Below are positions 25,156 to 33,659 of a DNA stretch of 52,100 nt, piece by piece. A model generated the notes under the pieces. It had not been told where the DNA came from. It made no database searches and saw only the letters and a list, made by a program, of their open reading frames with translations. Made by a program: the position numbers and the translations under genes. Position 1 is the stretch's first letter. Each line of letters begins with the position of its first letter. The DNA comes from an uncultured Lachnospira sp. (GTDB lineage: Bacteria > Bacillota > Clostridia > Lachnospirales > Lachnospiraceae), in the NCBI GenBank assembly GCA_944381165.1, contig CALWKC010000020.1, forward strand, positions 1-52,100, given 5' to 3'.

Positions 25156-25944
25156 GTGGCAGACCCATATCAGATATTAGGTGTATCAAGAGATGCATCG
25201 GACGAGGAAATTAAAAAAGCATACAGAACGTTAAGCCGTAAATATCATCCTGACGCTAACATAAATAATCCTAATAAGGATAAGGCTGAGGAAATGTTTA
25301 AGACTGTTCAGCAGGCATATAACCAGATTATGAAGGAAAAAGAATCGGGATACAGCTCAGCGGGCGGATATTCCGGTTACGGAGGTTATTCAGGCTACGG
25401 CTCTGCCGGAAGAAGCGCGGGAAACAGCGGCCGAGGATATGGCTATGACGGCGACAATCAGGGCACAGGTGAAAACCCGTATGGTGATTTCGGCGGTTTC
25501 TGGGGGTTTGGTCCATTTGGCTTCGGGGGATATTCTTACAGCGGCTACGGTCAGGACAATCCCGAAAATATGGGTGACGACGAGACAAGCCGTCATCTGA
25601 AGGCAGCGGTTAATTACATTAACAGCGGAGCTTACGAGGAGGCTATTAATGTTTTAAACGGAATTGATAACCGGGACAGCAGATGGTATTATTACAGCGC
25701 AAAGGCAAATTCGGGCGCGGGAAATACCGCTACGGCATTGGAACACGCAAAGCACGCGGTTGAACTGGACCCGGACAATATGGCATATCAGACGCTTTAC
25801 AGGCAGCTTCAAAGCGGAGGACAGTGGTATAGCGGAAGGGGCAGGGAGTACGGCAGAACAACAATAAATCCGGGAGGCTACTGCATGTCGCTGCTGTGTT
25901 TAAATCTCTGCTGCAGTCCGTTCTGCGGAGTGAGATTTTGCTGA
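25156..25944 (+). CDS. DnaJ-domain protein with TPR-like region and Cys-rich tail
   Basis: A 262-residue J-protein. Residues 3-65 are a J domain ([19 protein letters not shown], then KYHPDANI with the HPD motif that stimulates Hsp70). Residues 70-145 are a Gly/Tyr-rich linker ([13 protein letters not shown]). Residues 150-220 look like two TPR-type helices ([34 protein letters not shown]). The last 20 residues contain six cysteines, which is unusual for the family and suggests metal or Fe-S binding or lipid modification. GTG start with AGGAG 7 nt upstream. A client is not known. Confidence 0.85.
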   Translation: MADPYQILGVSRDASDEEIKKAYRTLSRKYHPDANINNPNKDKAEEMFKTVQQAYNQIMKEKESGYSSAGGYSGYGGYSGYGSAGRSAGNSGRGYGYDGDNQGTGENPYGDFGGFWGFGPFGFGGYSYSGYGQDNPENMGDDETSRHLKAAVNYINSGAYEEAINVLNGIDNRDSRWYYYSAKANSGAGNTATALEHAKHAVELDPDNMAYQTLYRQLQSGGQWYSGRGREYGRTTINPGGYCMSLLCLNLCCSPFCGVRFC

Positions 25945-25960
25945 TTAAATATAAAAAGTT

Positions 25961-26028
25961 AAAGGCACGGATTGAGTCAAGTGTAAATTTTTACAGAGAT
26001 TTACAATATTGACTTATCCGTGCTTTTT
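25961..26028 (+). terminator. Terminator after the dnaJ-type gene
   Basis: AAAGGCACGGA (25961-25971) pairs with TCCGTGCTTTTT (26017-26028) with further pairing inside. The loop contains a TGTAAATTTTTACA palindrome. The T-run follows on the plus strand. Confidence 0.75.
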
Positions 26029-26190
26029 GTTGTCTTATAGCGTGCGTTCCGTGTGAAAACTGATACTCGGACGTATTTTAAACGGTTATCTTGCAATGGA
26101 CAAAATAATAACCCACAGCAATATAAATGTGATAAACAGGCAAAAAACTGTATATAAAGTAATAAGAGGGGTTAAAAAAGAGGACAGAGG

Positions 26191-26259
26191 TGCAAATTTT
26201 ATCAAAAAACATGCAAATTTTTACATTATTATAAAAAGGCTATTTAAGTAGTTTATAAT
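26191..26259 (+). promoter_or_regulatory. Locus B promoter with paired 13-bp direct repeats
   Basis: Repeat 1 (26191-26203, TGCAAATTTTATC), AAAAAACA spacer, repeat 2 (26212-26224, TGCAAATTTTTAC), 29 bp, then -10 TATAAT (26254-26259). No -35 box at 17 bp. Period, spacer and distance to the -10 are exactly those of locus A (11465-11533). The stretch 26029-26190 upstream shows nothing recognisable. Confidence 0.62.
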
Positions 26260-26329
26260 ATAGAAGTCAGATAATGTGCGTGAAATTAATTTTTATTTTA
26301 TTGCCTGAGAGTCTGAGGTGTAATTTTGA

Positions 26330-26396
26330 GAGGCGCGGAAAGGTAATTATTCTTACGAATCCGCGCCTCGCGAAAGAGTTCGCTTGCGAACTCTTT
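26330..26396. repeat. Two palindromes in the locus B leader
   Basis: GAGGCGCGGA (26330-26339) pairs with TCCGCGCCTC (26360-26369). AAAGAGTTCGC (26373-26383) pairs with GCGAACTCTTT (26386-26396) across a TT loop. They lie between the promoter and the first gene, making the 5' leader about 150 nt longer than in locus A. Confidence 0.7.
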
Positions 26397-26457
26397 GTTT
26401 CTTCTGACAGTGTTTTTAATGCAGGTATTATAGAATTTATGAAAGGTGGAAGAGCGA

Positions 26458-26838
26458 ATGAAAAAGTTATTTAAAAAATTAATGGTGCTGGGATTGTCGG
26501 CTGCGCTTGTCACGGGAAGCGCGCTTACAGTATTTGCAGAAAAAAATGATATTAGTGGAAATGCAGGAAACACAAAGTTTAATGGAACAGTTTATGCTGA
26601 GCCGTACAGTGCAGGGGCTTATATGTCTACCGATGAGGTTGCGGATTTATATATTGAGGATGGTTATACTAAGACGTACTGGGGTGAGGAATTTACCTTC
26701 AGTTCAACAAATGAACAGAGCACTTACACTGCGGCATCAAACAGAAGTTCAACAAATTACACGTATACGAGGGCAAATTTTATTGTGTGTTCAAACGACG
26801 GAGGTTACAATAAAATATTTGCTAATGTGAGCAGATAA
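26458..26838 (+). CDS. Small secreted protein, first gene of locus B
   Basis: A 126-residue exported protein of unknown function. Signal peptide MKKLFKKLMVLGLSAALVTG... with probable cleavage after VFA (residue 27). The mature part is rich in Ser, Thr, Asn and Tyr with a single Cys; predicted beta. Around residue 70, EVADLYIEDGYTKTYWGEEF aligns with DVCDF-V-DGYAYDWWGLEY of the locus A protein, so I think they are distant homologues. ATG 26458 is chosen over GTG 26446 because it directly starts the signal peptide. A G/C hairpin with only three T (26843-26880) follows and could be a leaky terminator. Confidence 0.7.
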   Translation: MKKLFKKLMVLGLSAALVTGSALTVFAEKNDISGNAGNTKFNGTVYAEPYSAGAYMSTDEVADLYIEDGYTKTYWGEEFTFSSTNEQSTYTAASNRSSTNYTYTRANFIVCSNDGGYNKIFANVSR

Positions 26839-26842
26839 TTAA

Positions 26843-26880
26843 GCAGGCAGCTTGCGCCGTTCTGACGCAGGCTGCCTTTG
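26843..26880 (+). terminator. Possible leaky terminator inside locus B
   Basis: AGGCAGC (26845-26851) pairs with GCTGCCT (26871-26877), with TTGCG/CGCA inside. Only three T follow. Placed after the small secreted gene, it would favour that gene over the membrane genes. Confidence 0.55.
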
Positions 26881-26905
26881 ACGCATAATAAGGAGGGGTT
26901 AAGCA

Positions 26906-27601
26906 GTGAAAGTAAGAAATCTGAGATTGATTGCGTTGGTTATACTCTCTGTCATATTCACGGTTTTAGGGGGATGCGGCGAGCAGGAGGATACGGGAAT
27001 ATTTGCGAAAGTGAAGAAAACGGAGTACGAAGAGGATGGAATTAAGTACATAAGAGAAGAGGGAAGCAGGGTAACGATAGCGTATCCGGTTATTGATGCC
27101 GGGCAATTTGAGGAATATGAAGAGGAACAGATTGCGTCATACTCGTCACTTGCAAGAGGAAGTGCAGACAGCGCCAGAGATTACGGATATTATTATATAC
27201 ACGGGATGGACTGGACGCAGGTATATACGGACGCGGCGATAGATAGAATAGAGTATACTTTTTATAACGGAAGGGCATATTTTTCAGATCAGTGTCTTGA
27301 TGATATATCTGTCAGCAACGGAAATTATACAGGCAGAGCGGTGTCTGTCAGCCTGTCGGAGCAGTCGGATTTATACCTTAATATAGCGCTGGAGTTTAAG
27401 TCAACAGATAAGGAATATCAGAGCTACATGCAGACAAGTTTCAGCGAAAAAAAAGCAATGTCAGAGCTTCTTGAAAACGGAATTATAGAGGCGAAGCTGT
27501 ACTATAAGGACGGAACACAGAGCAAGGAATATCTGAAAATTAAGACGTCAAGCGAGACCACATGGTGGAGCGGAAGTATATATCGTCTCATTGAAAAATA
27601 A
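26906..27601 (+). CDS. Lipoprotein of unknown function, copy 1
   Basis: A 231-residue lipoprotein with lipobox VLGGC (Cys24) and a mature part starting GEQEDTGIFAKVKKTEYEED. Predicted mixed alpha/beta; the stretch DYGYYYI.GMDWTQVYTD and the end SGSIYRLIEK are identical or nearly so in the copy at 28952, about 75-80 percent identical overall by eye. No known domain is recognised. GTG start with AAGGAGGGG upstream. It begins 67 bp after the small secreted gene, beyond a hairpin, and is 14 bp ahead of the next gene. Confidence 0.7.
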   Translation: MKVRNLRLIALVILSVIFTVLGGCGEQEDTGIFAKVKKTEYEEDGIKYIREEGSRVTIAYPVIDAGQFEEYEEEQIASYSSLARGSADSARDYGYYYIHGMDWTQVYTDAAIDRIEYTFYNGRAYFSDQCLDDISVSNGNYTGRAVSVSLSEQSDLYLNIALEFKSTDKEYQSYMQTSFSEKKAMSELLENGIIEAKLYYKDGTQSKEYLKIKTSSETTWWSGSIYRLIEK

Positions 27602-27615
27602 AGGGGGTTAATTTA

Positions 27616-28854
27616 ATGAAGCTTAACAAGAAGATATTGTTTCCGGCAGTGTTCACGGTATTTATAGCGGCAGTGATACTGATATATGTGTTCAGCCACA
27701 AAAATAAAGAGGCGGAAATTGCCATTAATTATGATAAGTTAAATGTGGGAGAAACAGAAGGGGACGATGCATCACAGAATTACTGGAACACGGACGAATC
27801 GCACATGGTTGCAGCTGCGGAGAACGGGTATTATTTTATGACTAACACCGGTTCGTATATTATGTACTTTGACATAGAGTCAAATGAGGTAATACCTGTC
27901 TGCGCAAAGGCTGACTGCGCTCACAACACTGAATCCTGCAACGCATATGTGGGAGATGAGAAAAAAGTGTCAGGCATCTACTATTATCAGGGATATCTTT
28001 ACTATATGCCGGTAAAGAACGGAATGGCGGTGCTTACGCGAATGGATGCAAGCGGCGGAGACAGAAAGGAGATAGCTGAGCTGATTCCAAATGAAGGAAA
28101 CAACAACTTTATCCAGCTTATGTTTCACGGGGACTGCGTGTACGTTTATGACTGCCTGAGCCATATTCATTCAAATGAGGAGTACACTGAGCATATATGG
28201 GAGGTTTCGTTAAACGACGGGAGCAAGAGAAGCATATATGAGATAACAGGTGTAAATTTAACTGTTAAGAATGTAAAGAGCTTCGGGGATAAGCTTTTCT
28301 TTATGGTGCAGCAGTCATGGGAAGAAAAGAAAGATGATGAAATAGGCATAGCGCGTGCCAAGAGCCTCGGGGTTTTCGCATACGATTATAACACTGATAC
28401 GGTGGAGACAATAAGTGAGAACAATATAAACGACTACTATATAGTGCCGGAGGAGAACAGATTTTATTATTTTGTTACGGGAAGCGGTCTGTATGTGTCC
28501 GACTTGTCGGCAGGGGACGAAAAGCTGCTCATGAAATCCACCGATACTATGGATATGTGCAATCTCTCGTATGACGGAAAATATTTATATGTCACAAATG
28601 CCAAATGGATGAGTTATCTGACATTTGTTCTTGACCGTGATGAAACAAAATGTCTGGTTATGACTTTGGACGGTGAGATTGTCAATGAAATTGAGTGCAC
28701 GGATTTTCTATCTTTGTATTTTGGCGATGACAGATATATGTTTGCGGAGATACCTGAGCAGAACGGTTTTGTCTGCATAGATAAAAGCGCGATAGAGACC
28801 GCAAAGGAGTGGACCAGTGTTAGCGAGACAGTAATAGATTTGATAGACAGGTAA
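27616..28854 (+). CDS. Membrane-anchored propeller-like protein with C-x4-C-x-H-x4-C
   Basis: A 412-residue protein with one N-terminal helix (about 7-27) and no lipobox Cys, so it is probably a signal-anchored extracytoplasmic protein. The rest repeats short beta units (YYYQGYLYYMPV, DCVYVYDCLSHI, DKLFFMVQQSW, NRFYYFVTGSGLYV, YDGKYLYVTNA). CAKADCAHNTESC near residue 97 gives the same C-x4-C-x-H-x4-C pattern as the locus A lipoprotein at 12048, of which it is a clear paralogue. Role unknown; sensing or presenting a ligand outside the cell is a guess. AAAGGGGG precedes the ATG. Confidence 0.7.
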   Translation: MKLNKKILFPAVFTVFIAAVILIYVFSHKNKEAEIAINYDKLNVGETEGDDASQNYWNTDESHMVAAAENGYYFMTNTGSYIMYFDIESNEVIPVCAKADCAHNTESCNAYVGDEKKVSGIYYYQGYLYYMPVKNGMAVLTRMDASGGDRKEIAELIPNEGNNNFIQLMFHGDCVYVYDCLSHIHSNEEYTEHIWEVSLNDGSKRSIYEITGVNLTVKNVKSFGDKLFFMVQQSWEEKKDDEIGIARAKSLGVFAYDYNTDTVETISENNINDYYIVPEENRFYYFVTGSGLYVSDLSAGDEKLLMKSTDTMDMCNLSYDGKYLYVTNAKWMSYLTFVLDRDETKCLVMTLDGEIVNEIECTDFLSLYFGDDRYMFAEIPEQNGFVCIDKSAIETAKEWTSVSETVIDLIDR

Positions 28855-28951
28855 GCTGAAATAAGAAGCAGTAAACGGGAGTGAGGAATTAGTCGGACGT
28901 CAATATGTTTATCGGTTCAAAGAAGATTATGTAGTCCGGAGGGGAGTGTTT

Positions 28952-29647
28952 ATGAGACGTGTAAAAGTAAAATTAAGGGCGTGCATAATACTGACTGCTA
29001 TGTGCATAGTTTTAACAGGCTGTAACGAGCAGGAGGACACGGGTATATTTGCGGAAGCAAAAAAAACAGAGTACGAGGAGGACGGAATTAAGTACATAAA
29101 AGAGGAGGGAAGCAGATTAACGATAGCATATCCGGTTATTGACGCCGGAAAGTTTGAGGGATATGAAGAGGAGCAGATTGCTTCATATCTGTCATCAAGC
29201 AGCGGAAGTGTGGGCAAAGTTGAAGATTACGGATATTATTATATAACCGGAATGGATTGGACGCAGGTATACACTGACGAATCGATAGAGAGAATAGAGT
29301 ATACATTTTATAACGGCAGGGCATTTTTTTCAAATGAGTGTCTTAATGATATTTCGATGAGCAACGGAAATTATACAGGAAGGGCGGTGTCTGTCAGCCT
29401 GTCGGGGCAGTCAGATTTATATCTGAATATGGCGCTGGAGTTTAAGTCAACAGATAAAGAATACCAGAGCAACAGGCAGACTGGTTTCAGTGAGGAAAAA
29501 GCGTTTGCTGATATTCTTGAAAACGGGATTATAGGAGCGAAACTATACTATAAGGACGGAACGCAGAGACAGGAATATTTAAAAATAAAGACGTCAAGCG
29601 AGTCGAGATGGTCGAGTGGCAGTATATACCGTTTGGTTGAAAAATAG
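28952..29647 (+). CDS. Lipoprotein of unknown function, copy 2
   Basis: A 231-residue lipoprotein with lipobox VLTGC (Cys25) followed by NEQEDTGIFAEAKKTEYEED. It is a close paralogue of the protein at 26906, differing mostly around the EEEQIASYLSSSSGS and KQTGFSEEKAF segments. The duplication flanks the 412-residue gene. ATG 28952 is selected because GGAGGGG (28938-28944) sits 7 nt upstream; GTG 28946 lies inside that site's reach. A 97-bp gap without hairpin precedes it. It is 12 bp ahead of the membrane protein gene. Confidence 0.7.
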   Translation: MRRVKVKLRACIILTAMCIVLTGCNEQEDTGIFAEAKKTEYEEDGIKYIKEEGSRLTIAYPVIDAGKFEGYEEEQIASYLSSSSGSVGKVEDYGYYYITGMDWTQVYTDESIERIEYTFYNGRAFFSNECLNDISMSNGNYTGRAVSVSLSGQSDLYLNMALEFKSTDKEYQSNRQTGFSEEKAFADILENGIIGAKLYYKDGTQRQEYLKIKTSSESRWSSGSIYRLVEK

Positions 29648-29659
29648 GGGGCTGATTGT

Positions 29660-31699
29660 ATGGCAGAGTTAAAACGGATTTTCAGCTTAAAGAGGCTTTG
29701 CGTGCTTTTTTTGCTATGCGCTGTAAATATTGGACTTTTTCTGTATGGAAATCCACGGGAGACAGATGAGGAGAGAATAAGCAGAGATGCTGCCATGCAT
29801 GCGGCTTATATTGAGAATTATCCCGGAAATATTGATGAGATAATCACAAATGCTGAGAGATTAAAGAAATACAGTATATTTACGCAGGCTGGAACATTTG
29901 CGTACAGCAACATTTTACAGACGTCGGAGGATTTTAAGCGTGTTGATAACGTAGTGGTGACAGAGGATGAGTATCTGGGCGTGGAAAAATTCGTTCAGTA
30001 TTATTATATTTATTACATTGCGTTTGCGTTTGTATTGTTTGTTGTTTATGATTTATTTAAGTCGAGGGACAATGGCGTATGGCAGCTGGATTTCTGTGCA
30101 AAAAGAGGACGGGAATATCTTGCTGTCTGGCAGATGTTTATTATTTTTCTATCGTCATTTATTACACTTGCCGCTTTGTATTTTTCAACCTTTGCTGCCG
30201 CAATGCTCAGATTCGGAGGAATAAGCGATTTGGGCAATCCCATACAAAACATACAGATATTTGAGAAGTTTACTTATCCTCTGAGTAAGATACAGTATGT
30301 ATTAATCTTATTCCTGGTTTCATGGGCTTCGCTGTGCTGCCTTGCGTTGATTTTATGGTCGGTGTTTATGGTATTCAGGTATAGAAACCACGGACTTGTT
30401 ATCGTGCTGATATTTATCGGAGCAGAAATTTTAATTTACAGCAACATATCCATGCACAGCGCTTATAATGTTTTTCATTTTATTAATATTGTTAATATTG
30501 TAAGAATTAATGATATGATAAGCGGCTATCAAAACTGGGGTTTTAAGACATATGTTTTTTCAGTATCATCTGTCGTTATATTCAGCCTGTTTATAATAAC
30601 GGCTGTCAGCTGTATGGCTGCTTTATTGAGAAGCGCCGACATGAGGCCTTACTGCAGCAGCAGAGGGGTACTGGATAAAATCAGCTCTTTTGTAAATCAA
30701 AATTATCAGAAAATATTTTCAAGGTCGGTTTCTGTTTTAATGGAACTGCACAAATTAATTATAACAAGCAAAGGCGTTTGGATTGTCTTAATAGTAATAA
30801 TATCCGTATTCTATTTTTCTTCCAACGGAAAAATGAACTATACGGACGCGCAGCTTGAGAAAGACAAAATTTATCTTGAGCATGGAGGAAGTGATTTCTC
30901 GTACATTCGGAATATGGTCGACGAAAAGAGAAAAGAATTAGAAGCAGTTATGCAGCGGGTAAATGAATATACTGAGCTGAAAAATTCGGGGCAGGAAATT
31001 AATATCGGAGAATATGCCCAGGTGATGGAGACAATGCATCAAATATCAGCTGAGTATTCAAGTATGTCAGAGTACAGCGAAAAGCTGGATTATCTTGACG
31101 AATTAAAAACAAGCGCGGGTGCTGAGGGGTGGCTTATCTCAGACCGCGGCTGGCAGGAAATAATAGGGCAGAACGGTTATAACAGAGAGCTGATATTACT
31201 GATTATCTTGTCTGCGGGAGTTATGCTTATTATTTCGGAGGGTATCTCTATAGAATACAGGACAGGAATGTATTTTATGATTAATGCAGCCGCAAAAGGA
31301 AGAAAGCCGCTTAAGATAAGAAAAGCATGCGCAGGAATTATATTTACTGTCATATTGTTTTTAATTGTGTATGGAATAGATTTAATATTTATGTGGAAAT
31401 ACTATGGAATGCCTTACCTGGATGCGCCGCTTTGCAGTCTGACATTTGTCGGCGATATGCTGGGAAAGGGAATATATAAGCTTTCGCTTGCTCAGTATAT
31501 AGTTAAAAATATAAGCATATGGGGATTTTTGTGTCTGGGGTTAGCGGTCAGATTGCTGCTTGTGCTTGCGGTTATGGCAAGCGCGATGGTAATATCCAAT
31601 GTTATAAAAAAACAAAATAACAGAGGAGTAATACTTGTCGCGCTTGCGCTTGAAATATTTATTATTGTGCTTTTTTCGAGATTACTGGTATTTGTTTAG
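29660..31699 (+). CDS. Two-half ABC-2-like permease, locus B
   Basis: A 679-residue membrane protein paralogous to the 734-residue protein of locus A. Two halves, each with one helix, an extracytoplasmic segment and about five helices; the break is near residue 370 (SKGVWIVLIVIISVFYF). Conserved pieces include DYLDELKTS, the ISDRGWQEIIGQNGYNREL region, EYRTGM...AAAKGRKPL (ABC-2-like cytoplasmic element) and GMPYLDAPLCSLTF. No ATP-binding partner is next to it. Its 3' end overlaps the convergent DUF885 gene by 18 bp. Function is inferred only as membrane transport or peptide handling. Confidence 0.65.
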   Translation: MAELKRIFSLKRLCVLFLLCAVNIGLFLYGNPRETDEERISRDAAMHAAYIENYPGNIDEIITNAERLKKYSIFTQAGTFAYSNILQTSEDFKRVDNVVVTEDEYLGVEKFVQYYYIYYIAFAFVLFVVYDLFKSRDNGVWQLDFCAKRGREYLAVWQMFIIFLSSFITLAALYFSTFAAAMLRFGGISDLGNPIQNIQIFEKFTYPLSKIQYVLILFLVSWASLCCLALILWSVFMVFRYRNHGLVIVLIFIGAEILIYSNISMHSAYNVFHFINIVNIVRINDMISGYQNWGFKTYVFSVSSVVIFSLFIITAVSCMAALLRSADMRPYCSSRGVLDKISSFVNQNYQKIFSRSVSVLMELHKLIITSKGVWIVLIVIISVFYFSSNGKMNYTDAQLEKDKIYLEHGGSDFSYIRNMVDEKRKELEAVMQRVNEYTELKNSGQEINIGEYAQVMETMHQISAEYSSMSEYSEKLDYLDELKTSAGAEGWLISDRGWQEIIGQNGYNRELILLIILSAGVMLIISEGISIEYRTGMYFMINAAAKGRKPLKIRKACAGIIFTVILFLIVYGIDLIFMWKYYGMPYLDAPLCSLTFVGDMLGKGIYKLSLAQYIVKNISIWGFLCLGLAVRLLLVLAVMASAMVISNVIKKQNNRGVILVALALEIFIIVLFSRLLVFV

Positions 31700-33460
31700 G
31701 TCATCCAGGCGCTCAAACAGAATATCAAACTGTACGGGGCCCATATCAAGAATAAATTTGTGAAAATTTTTCAGGTTAAAGCTGTCTCCCAGTTTTTCAG
31801 AGGCAGCTTTTTTGAGCTCCATAAAACCTACATAGCCGAGAACGTACTGGCAGTAGTTCGCGGGCTCGGAAATCATCTGCATATACATTTGTGAGGCAAT
31901 GCTTCTGTCGGTGAAGCCGTACTGGCTGATAAAGCTGTAAACCTCGTTCTCGGTCCAGCCGAAATAGTTTACGCCTATGTCAACCTTGCCGTAAATGCAC
32001 ATTATAGCGGCATAATTTGCCTGCATCATTGAGTTTAAGGCGGCGTTTCCGGTGTCGGCATACTGGTAAGAAAGAGCTTCGCAGTAGGTAGCCCAGCCCT
32101 CGACATATCCGCCCGGCTCAATAAGATAGCGTATTAAGTCCGGATCAGAGTCGGCAAAATAGGTAATCTGATATAAATGTCCCGGAAAACCCTCATGTGC
32201 AAGAGTCGTGTAAATGTCTGAGCCGCTGCCGCTTCCCGGATTTATATAGATAGAGTTATTTGAGATATTGTCAATCTGAGGCGTGAAATACATTGCCGGA
32301 CTGGCGTAATCCTGCAGCGCTTCCGTAATGTATTTTACATCGTAGTTTACATCAGGACCGGCAGGAAAATCATCAGCTATTTTCTGTTTTAAATCAGAAA
32401 GAATTTCCATAGGCTCCGTGAGCGAAAACCCGAAGGAGTCAAATTTGTCGGCAATCGTCGGGTCTTTTCTCATAAGTCCCTGGATTGTCAGAAGATTTTT
32501 TGTAATATATGAATCCAGCAGTTCGTCATACTCCTCAATAGTTTTATCCCAGCCCATTTCGGTGTCAATCAGATATTCAAAATATTTTTGACCGTTTGGA
32601 TAATTGCACAGACCTCCGCTGTATTTTCCGGTGTCTTTAAGCTTTTCAAGTCCGTCGGCGAGAATTTCGTAACCCTTAATTACATGCTCGCTTACAGCCG
32701 TTTTATTTCGCTCTTTATAAGCATTTTTTTCTTCTTCTGACAATTCTGAAAATGAGTCCAGTTTTTCTTCAAAGGTAGTAATAAGGTAGCCGTCATTTGC
32801 GCTGTCAATAAAGGTACGGCATTGCTCGATGATTTGCCCGGCGAGGGAGCTCTCCATAAAATAGCCGTTTTCGCTGCGCAATGTTTCATAGTCGATAAGA
32901 CTTGCGAAATATTCATCAGTGTCCTCGATAATTGAAAGATATTCGTCTATGTCTTTTAACTCGTTAAATGCGTATTCGGCATATATAATAGGAAGCTGTA
33001 CCTGGATTCCCACTGTCGTCGACAGACTTGTATCAAAGAGATATAAGTCGCAGTATTCAAGCTCTGTCTCAAGGTATTTTTTCAGCTGGTCATAGGTTAT
33101 CTGCTGGCTTGCCGAGAGCTGACTTCTGTCAAAGGAGCCAAGCGCGGTAAGGCAGTTTACTATGTCAGAGGTATCGTCAAGATTTTCGGTATTGTAACGG
33201 CCAAGTCCCTTTGTGTACTCAGTAATTCCGTAATTTTCGGGGTGCTGAAGATAGGAGTGAAGTGTCAGAGTATCAGAGCTGACGGTTTCGCGAAAAAGGC
33301 CGTCTGCAAATTCGGTAAATGCCGTATTTTCTTCAGATGTATAATTCTGAGTCTGACCGCTGTCGGAATTATTTTTTTGCCAGCTGCACCCTGCAAGCGA
33401 TGAGACGCTTAGGGACAGGCACAGTAAAATAATCAGCAGGCGTTTAGTGATATTTTTCAT
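31682..33460 (-). CDS. DUF885 lipoprotein, putative zinc peptidase
   Basis: A 592-residue lipoprotein of the DUF885 family, which is predicted to be metal-dependent peptidase-like. It has a signal peptide with lipobox SLAGC (Cys25), a Ser/Asn linker, a long helical body, and the family motif LAHEGFPGHLYQ (His-Glu...Gly-His, about residues 421-432) as the zinc site; the third ligand likely lies in YVEGWATYCEAL. ATG 33460 is preferred since GGAGG lies 5 nt upstream; ATG 33472 overlaps that site. It is convergent with locus B, overlapping it by 18 bp with no room for a terminator. Confidence 0.87.
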   Translation of the reverse strand: MKNITKRLLIILLCLSLSVSSLAGCSWQKNNSDSGQTQNYTSEENTAFTEFADGLFRETVSSDTLTLHSYLQHPENYGITEYTKGLGRYNTENLDDTSDIVNCLTALGSFDRSQLSASQQITYDQLKKYLETELEYCDLYLFDTSLSTTVGIQVQLPIIYAEYAFNELKDIDEYLSIIEDTDEYFASLIDYETLRSENGYFMESSLAGQIIEQCRTFIDSANDGYLITTFEEKLDSFSELSEEEKNAYKERNKTAVSEHVIKGYEILADGLEKLKDTGKYSGGLCNYPNGQKYFEYLIDTEMGWDKTIEEYDELLDSYITKNLLTIQGLMRKDPTIADKFDSFGFSLTEPMEILSDLKQKIADDFPAGPDVNYDVKYITEALQDYASPAMYFTPQIDNISNNSIYINPGSGSGSDIYTTLAHEGFPGHLYQITYFADSDPDLIRYLIEPGGYVEGWATYCEALSYQYADTGNAALNSMMQANYAAIMCIYGKVDIGVNYFGWTENEVYSFISQYGFTDRSIASQMYMQMISEPANYCQYVLGYVGFMELKKAASEKLGDSFNLKNFHKFILDMGPVQFDILFERLDDLNKYQ

Positions 33461-33590
33461 TTTAACCTCCATTCCTGTAACTTTTTGTTAAAATCATGAT
33501 TGTGTCAGGTGCAAGCAGGCATAAAGTTTAGTTTTGCGCTTTGCTCACGCTATTATACTATATTTTCAACAGTCGTGCAAAATGCGGCTC

Positions 33591-33619
33591 TTGATATATT
33601 AATTTACTTTTGTTACAAT
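33591..33619 (+). promoter_or_regulatory. metG promoter
   Basis: TTGATA (33591-33596), 17 bp, TACAAT (33614-33619). The leader to the start codon is only about 35 nt and contains no T-box. Confidence 0.65.
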
Positions 33620-33659
33620 ATTTTAATTAAATCAGGAAAGAGTGAGGAGGCTATGTATA

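Noticed and set aside
33473-33659. T-box leader before metG
   Set aside because: The leader after the predicted promoter is about 35 nt and has none of the T-box elements.
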